Source: Ruminococcaceae bacterium HV4-5-B5C
GTDB taxonomy: Bacteria > Bacillota > Clostridia > Oscillospirales > Acutalibacteraceae
Direction: 5' to 3'
Length of the DNA: 64,000 nt
Assembly: GCA_900184925.1 (NCBI GenBank)
Contig: FXYJ02000001.1
Coordinates: 186,001-250,000 of the forward strand
Shown here: positions 26,757 to 35,727 of the stretch, one piece after another
Layout: the number at the start of each line of letters is the position of its first letter
How positions within the stretch are numbered: position 1 is the first letter of the stretch
Notes under the pieces: generated by a model
What the model saw: the letters and a program-made list of their open reading frames with translations, nothing else
Told to the model about the DNA's origin: nothing
The model's database searches: none
Program-made: the position numbers and the translations under genes

Positions 26757-26993
26757 AGTATTTCAATAGGAAAAAAGCGCTGATGGGCAGAACAGCGCGG
26801 AGATCCGCCAAAGAGAAGGAACCGGTGGTGAGAGGTTCCCGCGGAAGCCGTGCCGCAGCCGGCCCGGAGCTCTGCACCGGCGAGGTGCGGCGTTTCCCGC
26901 GTTAAGGGTTCGAGCGGCGCCGGAACCGGCGCAATTTGGGTGGTACCACGGATTTTTCCGTCCCATGGGGACGGGAGAATCTTATTTTTTTGC
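26757..26993 (+). promoter_or_regulatory. T-box leader controlling alaS
   Basis: The leader contains the T-box motif TGGGTGGTACCACGG (26937-26951), followed by a terminator (CCGTCCC / GGGACGG, 26958-26974) and a run of T. It lies directly between a promoter and alaS, so alanine-tRNA charging is the expected signal. The specifier codon in Stem I was not located with certainty. Confidence 0.9.
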
Positions 26994-27038
26994 GCGGCCG
27001 CGGCAAGCGGACGCGCCGGGAATGGAGCAGAAAACAAT

Positions 27039-29678
27039 ATGAAATGGACGGGGCTTAACGAGCTGCGCGAACTGTATCTTTCGTTTTTTGAGTCGAAGGG
27101 GCACCTGCGTCTGCCGAGTTTTTCGCTGATCCCGAAGGATGACAACAGCCTTCTGCTGATCAACTCCGGCATGGCGCCGATGAAGAAGTACTTTACCGGC
27201 GAGGTCACGCCTCCGCGCAAACGTGTCACCACCTGCCAGAAGTGCATCCGCACCGGCGATATCGAGAATGTCGGCATCACGGACCGCCACGGTACCTTCT
27301 TTGAAATGATGGGCAATTTTTCGTTCGGCGATTATTTCAAGCATGAGGCAACGGCATGGGCGTGGGAGTTTTGCACAAAGGTGCTCGAGCTTCCGGCGGA
27401 AAAGCTGTGGGTCACAATTTATCTGGACGACGACGAGGCGTTCGAGATCTGGACGAAGGAGGTCGGTGTCGACCCGTCGCACATCGTCCGCCTCGGCAAG
27501 GAAGACAACTTCTGGGAACACGGCTCCGGCCCCTGCGGCCCCTGCTCTGAAATTTACTTTGACCGCGGCCCCGAGCACGGCTGCGGCAAACCGACCTGCG
27601 GGGTCGGGTGCGACTGCGACCGCTACGTGGAGTTCTGGAACGTCGTGTTCTCGCAGTTTGACAGCGACGGCAAGGGCAACTATCCGCCGATGGCCCACCC
27701 GAACATCGACACCGGCATGGGCCTTGAGCGTCTCGCCTGCGTCATGCAGGGCGTGGACAACCTGTTCCTCGTCGACACCGTGCAGAACATCATGCAGCAT
27801 GCCAGCCGCCTGACCGGCGTGAAGTACGGGGAAGACAGGAAAAAGGATATTTCTCTGCGCGTCATCACCGACCACATCCGCGGCGCCGTGTTTATGATCG
27901 GCGACGGTGTCATGCCGTCGAACGAGGGCCGCGGCTACGTCCTGCGCCGTCTGCTCCGCCGCGCCGCGCGGCACGGGCGTTTGCTCGGCGTGCACGAAAC
28001 ATTCCTGTATAAGATCGTCGACACGGTCATCCATGAAAATCAGGGCGCTTACCCGGAGCTTGCCGAGAAGCGCGACATGATCACGAAGCTGATCCGCGTC
28101 GAAGAAGAGAGCTTTGCCCGCACCATCGACCAGGGCCTGCAGCTTCTGAACGGCTATATGGATGAGACCGTGAAGGCGGGGCAGAAGGTATTCCCGGGCG
28201 AGGACGCGTTCCGTCTGAGCGACACCTACGGGTTCCCGATCGACCTGACCAAGGAAATCGTTGCCGAACGCGGCCTGACCGTCGACGAAGTAGAGTTCGG
28301 CCGACTGATGCTTGAGCAGCGCGAACGCGCCCGTGCCGCCCGCAAAAACGCCGGTGCCGATGCATGGGCCGGTGAGAGCGACGTTCTCGACGGCGTGCCC
28401 GAAACGGAGTTTCTCGGCTACGGGACGACCGAAGCCGAGGCGAAGGTGCTTGCCATCGTCTGCGGCGGGGAGCGTGTGCAGTCGGCAACGGCGGGCGACG
28501 AAGCGGTTCTTGTTTTTGACCGCACGCCGTTCTATGGCGAAAGCGGCGGTCAGGTGGGCGATACCGGTTCCGTTGAGTCGGACGACGCCATGCTGGACGT
28601 AACGGGAACCGCGAAAAACCACGCGAAGAATTTTCTCCACTCCGTTACCGTCAGAGCCGGAGAGATCCGCGTCGGCGACACGGTCAAAGCCTGTGTCGAT
28701 GCAGACCGCCGCGCAGCCATCATGCGCAACCACACTTCCGCGCATCTTCTGCAGGCGGCGCTCCGCCGCGTGCTCGGCAGCCACGTGGAGCAGGCGGGTC
28801 AGCTGGTCAATGAAAAGCGCGTTCGCTTCGACTTCACGCATTTTTCCGCCCTTACAAAGGAGGAACTGAAGCAGGTCGAAGAGCTCGTCAACAGAGAGAT
28901 TCTTGCCGCCGTCCCGGTCGAAAGCAGAGAGATGCCGATCGACGAGGCGAAAAAGCTCGGTGCGATGGCGCTGTTCGGCGAGAAGTACGGCAAGGTTGTC
29001 CGCGTCGTTTCGGTCGGGGATTTTTCAAAGGAATTCTGCGGCGGCACGCATGTGACCAATACCGCGCAGATCGGCCTCTTTAAAGTCGTTTCCGAAAGCT
29101 CGGTCGCGGCCGGTGTGCGACGCATTGAAGCAGTCACGGGCATGAACGTTCTCACGCTGCTCGACGAGACGGTGCAGACCGTTGAAGATGCCGCGCAGGA
29201 GCTGAAACTCAACAATCCTTCCGAGCTTGTCCACCGCATCGGCCAGATGGCGGCGGAGCTGAAGGAAAAGGAACGCGAGGCTGAAGCGCTGAACGCGAAA
29301 CTCGCGGCAATGCGCGTCGACAGCCTGCTGGCTTCGGCAAGAGAAGCCGGGGGTGTGAAACTCATTACGGCGAAGCTTACGGGTGTGGAACCCGCCGCGC
29401 TTCGGGTCATGTGCGATAAGGTGCTCGAGCGCTCGCAGGACTGCGTGGCGGTCATCGCGGGAGTAAACGCGGGCAAAGCCAATATCGCCGCGTGCGCGGG
29501 CAAAGAAGCGCAGGCGAAGGGAGCCCACGCGGGCAAAATTGTGCGCAGCGTCGCAGCAATCGCGGGAGGCGGCGGCGGCGGCCGGCCGGACAGTGCCATG
29601 GCCGGCGCGAAGGACCTTTCGAAGCTTGACGAGGCCCTTGCCGCAGCGGAAAAAATTGTTGCGGATATGATAAAATAA
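27039..29678 (+). CDS. alaS: Alanyl-tRNA synthetase
   Basis: AlaRS (879 residues) has the class II aminoacylation core (MKWTGLNELRELYLSFF, then NSGMAPMKKYFTG and GNFSFGDYFK), the central domain, the editing domain with HTSAHLLQAALR (HxxxH zinc ligands, ~568) and FCGGTHVTNT (CxxxH), and a C-terminal DHHA1-type domain rich in Gly/Ala (AIAGGGGGGRPDSAMAG). Start ATG 27039 follows GGAG. The frame is open to 26850 through the T-box leader, but that extension is not coding. Confidence 0.98.
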   Translation: MKWTGLNELRELYLSFFESKGHLRLPSFSLIPKDDNSLLLINSGMAPMKKYFTGEVTPPRKRVTTCQKCIRTGDIENVGITDRHGTFFEMMGNFSFGDYFKHEATAWAWEFCTKVLELPAEKLWVTIYLDDDEAFEIWTKEVGVDPSHIVRLGKEDNFWEHGSGPCGPCSEIYFDRGPEHGCGKPTCGVGCDCDRYVEFWNVVFSQFDSDGKGNYPPMAHPNIDTGMGLERLACVMQGVDNLFLVDTVQNIMQHASRLTGVKYGEDRKKDISLRVITDHIRGAVFMIGDGVMPSNEGRGYVLRRLLRRAARHGRLLGVHETFLYKIVDTVIHENQGAYPELAEKRDMITKLIRVEEESFARTIDQGLQLLNGYMDETVKAGQKVFPGEDAFRLSDTYGFPIDLTKEIVAERGLTVDEVEFGRLMLEQRERARAARKNAGADAWAGESDVLDGVPETEFLGYGTTEAEAKVLAIVCGGERVQSATAGDEAVLVFDRTPFYGESGGQVGDTGSVESDDAMLDVTGTAKNHAKNFLHSVTVRAGEIRVGDTVKACVDADRRAAIMRNHTSAHLLQAALRRVLGSHVEQAGQLVNEKRVRFDFTHFSALTKEELKQVEELVNREILAAVPVESREMPIDEAKKLGAMALFGEKYGKVVRVVSVGDFSKEFCGGTHVTNTAQIGLFKVVSESSVAAGVRRIEAVTGMNVLTLLDETVQTVEDAAQELKLNNPSELVHRIGQMAAELKEKEREAEALNAKLAAMRVDSLLASAREAGGVKLITAKLTGVEPAALRVMCDKVLERSQDCVAVIAGVNAGKANIAACAGKEAQAKGAHAGKIVRSVAAIAGGGGGGRPDSAMAGAKDLSKLDEALAAAEKIVADMIK

Positions 29679-29715
29679 GGCTATAATAAACTCGTTGTGC
29701 AAAGGAGGTTTCAGG

Positions 29716-30054
29716 ATGGACTGCGTGTTCTGTAAAATTGCAAACGGCGAAATTCCAAGCAAAAAAGCATACGAGGACGACCGCGTTCTGGCTTTTTATG
29801 ATCTGGAGCCGCAGGCTCCGGTGCATATTCTGATTATCCCGAAGGAGCATATTGCTTCCGCGGCGGAAATCACGCCCGAGAACAGCTCGATTGTCGCGCA
29901 TATCTACGAAGTGGCGGCGAAACTTGCGGCGGAGCAGCACCTTGATTCCGGCTTCCGCATCGTCTGCAACACGGGCAAGGACGGCGGCCAGACGGTTCCG
30001 CATCTGCACTTCCACCTGCTTGGCGGGCGTTCCATGAAGTGGCCTCCCGGCTGA
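29716..30054 (+). CDS. hinT: HIT-family purine nucleoside phosphoramidase HinT
   Basis: The 112-residue protein starts MDCVFCKIANGEIPS and ends with the histidine triad HLHFHLLGG. HinT enzymes hydrolyse AMP-lysine and other adenosine phosphoramidates, including aminoacyl-AMP formed by tRNA synthetases. That fits its position 37 bp after alaS. AAAGGAGG precedes ATG 29716 at ideal spacing. Confidence 0.95.
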   Translation: MDCVFCKIANGEIPSKKAYEDDRVLAFYDLEPQAPVHILIIPKEHIASAAEITPENSSIVAHIYEVAAKLAAEQHLDSGFRIVCNTGKDGGQTVPHLHFHLLGGRSMKWPPG

Positions 30055-30096
30055 CTGCCGCGCGGCCCATTACATCTTGAAAGGTCGTTCTGATTT

Positions 30097-30639
30097 ATGG
30101 ACGGAAAATATTATGAAATGACGATCGCGGGCTGCAAGCGCCAGCTCCCGATCTGCCCGATCGACGAGCACCTCGACATTGCCGGGTTTATCATGCTCGG
30201 CGACGTGGAACTGACGGAGAAAACGGCGGCTGCGCTTCTCGCGAAATGCCCGGCGCATGACGTCGTTGTTACCGCCGAGACAAAGGGAATTCCGCTCTGC
30301 TACGAAATGGCCCGGCAGGGCTGCAAAAAGTATGTCGTTGCCCGCAAAGGCGTCAAGGCGTACATGAGAAAGCCGATTTCCGTCGAGGTTAAGTCGATTA
30401 CAACGGATCATATCCAGAAGCTTTTCCTTTCTGAGGAAGACGAAAAGCTGCTGCGCGGCAAGCGTGTTCTGATCGTGGACGACGTCATCAGCACGGGCGA
30501 ATCGCTCGCTGCCATGGAGAGACTCGTCGAAATGTACGGCGGCAATATTGTCGGCCGCGCTGCCGTCCTTGCGGAAGGCGACGCGAAGGACCGCGAAGAT
30601 ATTACATATCTGGAGCCGCTGCCGCTGTTCTTTAAGTAA
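30097..30639 (+). CDS. Phosphoribosyltransferase, APRT/XPRT-like
   Basis: The 180-residue type I phosphoribosyltransferase has the PRPP-binding motif VLIVDDVISTGES (residues ~123-135) and an upstream VVTAETKGIPLCYEMAR that matches the adenine/xanthine PRT PPi loop. RKGVKAYMRKPISVEVKS is the expected flexible loop. The base specificity cannot be fixed by eye. It sits between hinT and comEC. Confidence 0.85.
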   Translation: MDGKYYEMTIAGCKRQLPICPIDEHLDIAGFIMLGDVELTEKTAAALLAKCPAHDVVVTAETKGIPLCYEMARQGCKKYVVARKGVKAYMRKPISVEVKSITTDHIQKLFLSEEDEKLLRGKRVLIVDDVISTGESLAAMERLVEMYGGNIVGRAAVLAEGDAKDREDITYLEPLPLFFK

Positions 30640-30665
30640 TACGCTTTTCGCTTCGGGGGAGTTTT

Positions 30666-32891
30666 ATGAGACGGCCGCTTGTGTTGGTGGGCTTTTGCTA
30701 TCTGCTGACGCTGGCGGCCGCCGTGTTTTTCGGTGCGGGCGCGTCATTCGTTCTGCTCTGGATCTGTGTTGCTGGGTTTGCCGTTACGTTCGTCTGGTGG
30801 CGGACGCGCCGGGCCGTCGCTGTTCCGCTCGCGTTCGCAGCAGCGGCCATTGCACTGGCGGCTTTCTGTATGTATTCCCACTTTGCCGTGGAACCTGCGC
30901 GTGCGCTGGACGGGAAAACCGCCGTTGTCTCCGGCACGGTGTGCGAACTGCCGGAGCAGCGGAACGGGCGCTGGTATTATACCGTGCGCATTGACAGAGC
31001 CGCAGACAGGGAAACTCCGACGGGCTTCAAGGTGCGCCTTTCGTCGCAGGAGCGGCTCCAAGCGGGGCCGTATTCGCGCGTTTCCGGGAAAATCTGCCTG
31101 TCACTCCCGCCCGGAGGAGACGGCTTCGCGTCCCGGAGCTATTATGCTTCAAAAGGAATCATGATGTTCGCGTACGCGGACTGGGGAACCTCGCTGAACG
31201 TTTCCCCGCCGGTGGAAAAGCCCCCGTACTACTATGCGCTGCGAATGCGCGAAAAGCTGCTGGACGCGGTGGATGAAGTCCTTCCTCAGGAGCAGGCGTC
31301 GCTTGTGAAGGGAATCCTTCTCGGCGACACGGACGGCCTTTCCGACAGCCTGAACGCCGACTTCCGCACGGACGGGGTGTCTCACATCCTATCCGTTTCC
31401 GGGCTGCACATGTCCACCATTGCGGAGCTGATGATCTTTCTCCTGCTGTTCTGCCGCGTTCCGAAACGGGCCGCGTCGCTTGCCGCCGCCTGCGGGGTTT
31501 TCGGCTTTATGGCCGTGACTTGCTTCGTTCCGTCCGTTACGCGCAGCGGCGTGATGTGCCTGCTGTTCCTCGCGGGGCCGCTTCTGTCGCGCCGCGCGGA
31601 CCCGCTCAATTCCCTGTGCGCCGCAGGCCTGCTGATCTGCCTTTCCAATCCGTATTCTGCGGCCGACGTGGGTTTTCTGCTGTCGTTTTTCGCAACGCTT
31701 GGCCTTGTCATCTGTACCGGACCGGTCACCCGCTTCCTGAACGGGAGGTTCGACCGTGTCCGCGCGCTCCGACCGCTGGTCCAGGGAGTCAACGGGGTGC
31801 TTGCGACTTCGGCGGGTGCGACGCTTTTCACCCTGCCGATCGTTCTGCTGAGCTTCGGCACGGTATCGGTTGTTTCGCCGCTTGCGAACATTCTCGAGCT
31901 TGTCCCCTCGTCGCTTCTGATGTGCTTCGGCGCGGCGGCGGCCGTCTTCCGGCTGCTTCTGCCGCAGACCTTCCTTGCCATGCCGTTCGCGCTTGCGGCG
32001 GGGCTTCTCGCGAAATACATGAGCGCAAGCGCCGCATCTCTGGCACGGATCCCGTTTGCAAGCGTTTCCGCTTCGCAGGGCTTTGTTACTCTCTGGCTTG
32101 CGGGTTCGCTGATCCTTTTTGCCGTGGCCCTGTTTCTGGGGAAGGGGAAACGTCTGTTTCCGCAGGCAGCCTGCCTGTCCGTTATTCTTCTGCTCGCCGG
32201 CATCGGCTCGTTCCAGCTGTCGAGGCAGGACGTGACGCGCCTGACGGTACTCGACGGGGGCGACGGAATCTGCGCCGTTCTGACGCGCGGAGGGCATGCG
32301 TTTGTGGTTGGCTGTGAAGACTATAATCCGCAGAAGCTGATTTCCTGCCTTTCGGCGGAAAACACCGTGAAGCTCGACGGTATCGCTCTGCTGACGAGGG
32401 AACGGGACGAATTTGCCTGTGCACAGACAGCTGCGGCGCGGTTCCGGCCGGCGAAGGTTGTCGCGTATGAAGACACCTCAGCCGACGGGCTGGTGCGAAA
32501 GGCGGCGAATGGGTCCATTCTCATTCCTTTTACATCGCGGGCGGAGGTTTCCCTCTGGAGTGATGTGAAGGTCGAGCTGGTGCAGTCGGGAAAGGCCTCG
32601 GCGGCGCGTGTCACGGCCGACGGCGTGACCGTTCTTCTCAGGCCGGACGGAGCAAAGGCGCAGGGTCTTCCAGACGGCTGGAAAAATCCGGATTTTCTTG
32701 TGGCGGGTGCCTCCGTACCGCTCTCCGGAGAATTCACTCCGGCCTGCACCGTATTCTCCATGGATGGCAAAACGCTCCGCAAAAACGCCGCGGCGGTGGC
32801 CGCCCGGCGGTCGCTCTGGACGGGCGGCTCCGGAAACCTTGTGCTGAATCTGCGGAAAGACCGAAGCCTTTCGGTCGGGAGGGAAAAGTAA
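30666..32891 (+). CDS. comEC: ComEC/Rec2-family DNA uptake channel protein with degenerate nuclease-like domain
   Basis: This 741-residue membrane protein has the N-terminal DUF4131 region, the competence domain with GLLLGD-like GILLGDTDGLSDSL (~218), DGVSHILSVSGLHMS (~240), and about ten membrane segments. ComEC forms the channel importing single-stranded DNA. The C-terminal metallo-beta-lactamase-like domain (residues ~520-741) begins LTVLDGGDGICAVL, but the usual HxHxDH metal site is absent: the corresponding stretch reads LLTRERDEFACAQ. The domain is therefore probably inactive. comFC at 39.6 kb is another competence gene. Confidence 0.9.
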   Translation: MRRPLVLVGFCYLLTLAAAVFFGAGASFVLLWICVAGFAVTFVWWRTRRAVAVPLAFAAAAIALAAFCMYSHFAVEPARALDGKTAVVSGTVCELPEQRNGRWYYTVRIDRAADRETPTGFKVRLSSQERLQAGPYSRVSGKICLSLPPGGDGFASRSYYASKGIMMFAYADWGTSLNVSPPVEKPPYYYALRMREKLLDAVDEVLPQEQASLVKGILLGDTDGLSDSLNADFRTDGVSHILSVSGLHMSTIAELMIFLLLFCRVPKRAASLAAACGVFGFMAVTCFVPSVTRSGVMCLLFLAGPLLSRRADPLNSLCAAGLLICLSNPYSAADVGFLLSFFATLGLVICTGPVTRFLNGRFDRVRALRPLVQGVNGVLATSAGATLFTLPIVLLSFGTVSVVSPLANILELVPSSLLMCFGAAAAVFRLLLPQTFLAMPFALAAGLLAKYMSASAASLARIPFASVSASQGFVTLWLAGSLILFAVALFLGKGKRLFPQAACLSVILLLAGIGSFQLSRQDVTRLTVLDGGDGICAVLTRGGHAFVVGCEDYNPQKLISCLSAENTVKLDGIALLTRERDEFACAQTAAARFRPAKVVAYEDTSADGLVRKAANGSILIPFTSRAEVSLWSDVKVELVQSGKASAARVTADGVTVLLRPDGAKAQGLPDGWKNPDFLVAGASVPLSGEFTPACTVFSMDGKTLRKNAAAVAARRSLWTGGSGNLVLNLRKDRSLSVGREK

Positions 32892-33944
32892 ATGCCCGAA
32901 ATCTCCGAATCGGAACTGAAAAAGCAGATCGAAAAATCCGACTTCGCAAACTTGTATTTTTTATACGGCGAAGAAAAATATATGGTGGAGCACTATGCGC
33001 GCAAGCTGACTGCAAAGGCTTCCGCAGAGGGGCTGCGCGACTTCAACTTTCAGAAATTTGACGGCGGGGAAGCGGGAATCGACGCGGTCGCCGCGGCTGT
33101 GGAGGCGCTGCCCGTCATGGCGGAGCGCAAGTGTGTGGCCGTGGCCGACCTTGATGTCGGGGCGATGCGAGGGTCCGAAGCGAAAAAACTCGACGAACTT
33201 CTCGGTAACCTGCCGGATACCTGTGTGCTTGTGATCTACCTTTTGTCGCTCGATTTCGACGAGCGGCGCGACAAAACCTGGAAGAAGTTTCTCACGCAGG
33301 CGGGGAAAGCGGGCGTGACCGTTCCGTTCCGCCGTCTTCCGCAGGTCCAGCTCGAGAAGCTGATCTGCGCCGGGGCGGAAAAGCGCGGGTGTGAAATCTC
33401 CCGCCAGAATGCTGCGCGCATGCTTTCGCTCTGCGGGAACGACCTGCAGAACGCACTCAACGAGCTGGAAAAGCTCTGCGCCTATACCGGAAGCGGAGAG
33501 ATCAGCGCACAGACGGTCGATGCGATGACCGTGCGGAATCTGGAAGCACGTGTTTTCGATCTCTCCAAGGCGATTCTCTCCTGTGCAAGCGACCGGGCCT
33601 ATACCATCCTCAGTCAGCTCTTTCAGCAGAACGAGGAGCCGGTTTCCGTTCTCGCCGTTCTTTCGGGCGCTTACCTTGACCTGTACCGCGTTCGGGCGTC
33701 GCTCCAGAGCGGCCTTTCAGCGCAGGAACCGGCGAAGTATTTCGATTACGCCCGCAAGGAGTTCCGCCTGCGCAACGCCGCGTACGATGCAAAGCGATTT
33801 TCCACCCCGATGCTCCGGCAGAGTCTCGACGCGTTGCTCGAAGCCGACGTGGCGCTCAAAAGTGCGCGCGGCGACCGGAGACTCGTGCTCGAGAAGCTTG
33901 TCGCGAAACTTATCTGGATTGCAGAAAAGGAGAAGATGGCTTGA
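32892..33944 (+). CDS. holA: DNA polymerase III subunit delta
   Basis: The 350-residue clamp-loader subunit begins MPEISESELKKQ and has NLYFLYGEEKYMVEHYARKL, the hallmark opening of HolA, followed by the AAA+-like wrench domain (VLVIYLLSLD) and C-terminal collar domain. It opens the beta clamp. The start immediately follows the comEC stop, an arrangement also seen in Bacillus (comEC-holA). Confidence 0.93.
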   Translation: MPEISESELKKQIEKSDFANLYFLYGEEKYMVEHYARKLTAKASAEGLRDFNFQKFDGGEAGIDAVAAAVEALPVMAERKCVAVADLDVGAMRGSEAKKLDELLGNLPDTCVLVIYLLSLDFDERRDKTWKKFLTQAGKAGVTVPFRRLPQVQLEKLICAGAEKRGCEISRQNAARMLSLCGNDLQNALNELEKLCAYTGSGEISAQTVDAMTVRNLEARVFDLSKAILSCASDRAYTILSQLFQQNEEPVSVLAVLSGAYLDLYRVRASLQSGLSAQEPAKYFDYARKEFRLRNAAYDAKRFSTPMLRQSLDALLEADVALKSARGDRRLVLEKLVAKLIWIAEKEKMA

Positions 33945-34552
33945 TTCACGTCAGAGAGGCAATCGTCGTCGAAGGGAAATACGACAAAATCAAACTGTCG
34001 TCGCTGGTCGACGGGCTGATCATTGAAACAGACGGTTTCCGGATCTTCCGGGACAGGGAGAAAATGGAACTGCTCCGCAGGCTTGCGGCAACGCGCGGCC
34101 TTGTGGTCCTGACCGACAGCGACTCCGCCGGCTTTTTAATCCGGCACCGCCTCACCGGTTCCATTCCTGCGGAACAGATCAAAAACGCTTATATTCCCGA
34201 CCTTTTTGGAAAAGAAAAGCGCAAGGCTGCTCCCTCGAAGGAAGGGAAACTCGGCGTCGAGGGCGTTCCGGCGGAAACAATCCTTGAGGCGCTGCGGCGC
34301 GCGGGCGTCGGAGCGGATGTAGAAAAAAGACAGGCTCCAGCGCGAAAAATCACAAAAACCGATCTGTACCTTGCTGGCCTTTCCGGCGGGCAGGGCAGCG
34401 CGGAAAAAAGGCGGGCACTGCTCCGCAGGCTCGGCCTGCCCGAGCATCTTTCCGCGTCTTCCATGCCTGAGGTGCTCAGCTCGCTGATGAGCTACGAGGA
34501 GTTTCAAAGCCTTGTTTCCTCTTTTGATGCGGCGGAAAACGTCGGGGGTTGA
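33941..34552 (+). CDS. rnmV: Ribonuclease M5
   Basis: The 203-residue protein has an N-terminal Toprim domain: IVVEGKYDKIKL supplies the catalytic glutamate and VVLTDSDSAGFLIR the DxD metal site. The C-terminal part matches DUF4093 of RNase M5, which makes mature 5S rRNA from its precursor. The start is TTG 33941, overlapping the holA stop (TTGA), eight bases after AAAGGAG. Confidence 0.93.
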   Translation: MIHVREAIVVEGKYDKIKLSSLVDGLIIETDGFRIFRDREKMELLRRLAATRGLVVLTDSDSAGFLIRHRLTGSIPAEQIKNAYIPDLFGKEKRKAAPSKEGKLGVEGVPAETILEALRRAGVGADVEKRQAPARKITKTDLYLAGLSGGQGSAEKRRALLRRLGLPEHLSASSMPEVLSSLMSYEEFQSLVSSFDAAENVGG

Positions 34553-34577
34553 CAAAGGGGCCGGGACAGAATAGAAT
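34549..34577 (+). promoter_or_regulatory. Sigma-A promoter of the FMN riboswitch-ribU transcript
   Basis: TTGACA and TAGAAT are separated by 17 bp; the -35 overlaps the rnmV stop codon. Confidence 0.85.
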
Positions 34578-34600
34578 GTTAGCAAATAAAACAGTGCTGT

Positions 34601-34722
34601 CTTCGGGGCGGGGTGTGAATCCCCACCGGTGGTAATGCGGTCAGTGACCGACAAGCCCACGAGCGTTTTTTGCAGAGCTGGTGTGATTCCAGCGCCGACG
34701 GTATAGTCCGGAATGAAGAAGA
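34601..34722 (+). promoter_or_regulatory. FMN riboswitch (RFN element)
   Basis: The conserved RFN segments occur in order: CTTCGGGGCGGGGTG, CCCCACCGGTGGT, AAGCCCACGAGC, TGTGATTCCAGCGCCGAC and AGTCCGGAATGAAGAAG. A terminator follows at once and the downstream gene is the riboflavin transporter, so FMN is expected to switch expression off. Confidence 0.97.
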
Positions 34723-34745
34723 ACACGCAAGAATTGCGTATTTTC

Positions 34746-34776
34746 GCCCTGCAGGTTTTTCCTGCGGGGCTTTTTT
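34746..34776 (+). terminator. Expression-platform terminator of the FMN riboswitch
   Basis: GCCCTGCAGG and CCTGCGGGGC pair across a TTTTT loop, followed by TTTTTT. Confidence 0.9.
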
Positions 34777-34806
34777 CGTTGACAGCCGGAAAAAGGAGAA
34801 ATTTTC

Positions 34807-35448
34807 ATGGAAAACACCAATGCTGTCGGCGGGGGAAAGAAGCGCCTGTCATCCGTCTTTGAACTGCGGAATCTCGTTCAGATCGGTATTCTGTCGGCCG
34901 CCGCGTTCCTTTTGATGTACCTTGAATTTCCACTCTGGTTTGCGCCGGGCTTTTACAAGCTCGATCTCAGCGAGCTGCCGGTTCTCATCGGCGCGTTTGC
35001 AATGGGCCCTGCCGCCGGCGTTTTGACGGAACTGGTCAAAGAGCTGCTGTATTTCTTCCTTCACGGCAGTTCGACCGCCGGAGTGGGCGACTTCGCCAAT
35101 TTTATTTTCGGCTGCTGCCTCGTCGTGCCCGCTTCCATGGTCTATCAGCGCAATAAAACAAGGAAGAATGCGCTCGTCGGCATGGTGCTTGGAACGGTAC
35201 TGATGACAATCGCGGGGTGGGCTGCGAACGCTTATGTGCTCCTGCCGATGTATGCCGCCGCTTTTCACATGCCGCTGCAGGCAATCGTCTCCATGGGAAC
35301 GCAGATCAATCCGTCCGTCAACAGTCTCCAGGCGTTTGTGCTGCTGATTGTCGTTCCGTTTAATCTGCTCAAGGGAGCCGTGGTTTCCGCACTCACATTT
35401 CTGCTCTACAAGCATGTCAGCCCCATCCTCCACGGCAAGCTCCGCTGA
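34807..35448 (+). CDS. ribU: Riboflavin ECF transporter S component RibU
   Basis: RibU (213 residues) is the substrate-binding membrane subunit of the energy-coupling-factor riboflavin transporter. Six membrane segments are visible, with FYKLDLSELPVLIGAFAMGP and GVLTELVKELLYFFLHGS typical of RibU. The shared ECF ATPases and EcfT are not in the window. The FMN riboswitch directly upstream supports riboflavin as substrate. Confidence 0.96.
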   Translation: MENTNAVGGGKKRLSSVFELRNLVQIGILSAAAFLLMYLEFPLWFAPGFYKLDLSELPVLIGAFAMGPAAGVLTELVKELLYFFLHGSSTAGVGDFANFIFGCCLVVPASMVYQRNKTRKNALVGMVLGTVLMTIAGWAANAYVLLPMYAAAFHMPLQAIVSMGTQINPSVNSLQAFVLLIVVPFNLLKGAVVSALTFLLYKHVSPILHGKLR

Positions 35449-35479
35449 GCGGATTATTACAATTCGTTCGGTTTGTATA

Positions 35480-35507
35480 TTTACATTTTGGAGCTTTATG
35501 GTATAAT
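35480..35507 (+). promoter_or_regulatory. Promoter of the SAM riboswitch-metK transcript
   Basis: TTTACA and a perfect TATAAT are separated by 16 bp. Confidence 0.75.
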
Positions 35508-35532
35508 TTAAAAACACAAAAGAATATGCCCC

Positions 35533-35623
35533 CTTATCAAGAGTGACGGAGGGACCAGGCCCTATGATGTCCGGCAACCTGCTCGTGCAAGGTGCCAATT
35601 CCTGCGGGAAACCGATAGATGAG
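35533..35623 (+). promoter_or_regulatory. SAM-I riboswitch (S-box)
   Basis: The conserved S-box segments are present: CTTATCAAGAG, GGAGGGACCAGGCCCTATGA, CCGGCAACC, GGTGCCAATTCCTGC and GATGAG; CTTATC and GATGAG form P1. It lies upstream of metK, so SAM should repress its own synthesis. Confidence 0.97.
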
Positions 35624-35635
35624 GTATGACTTTAC

Positions 35636-35672
35636 TATGCCGCTCGGTTTCGGGCGGCATATTTTTATTTTC
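35636..35672 (+). terminator. Expression-platform terminator of the SAM riboswitch
   Basis: ATGCCGC... and ...GCGGCAT pair around a CGGTTTCG centre and are followed by ATTTTTATTTT. Confidence 0.88.
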
Positions 35673-35727
35673 CGGGGGCGGACGGCGGAATTCGCTTCCG
35701 GAGTGAAAAGAACAGGAGGATACGGCA

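Noticed and set aside
26850..27038. An upstream extension of alaS by 63 codons
   Set aside because: It translates the T-box and terminator sequence; the conserved AlaRS N-terminus begins at ATG 27039.
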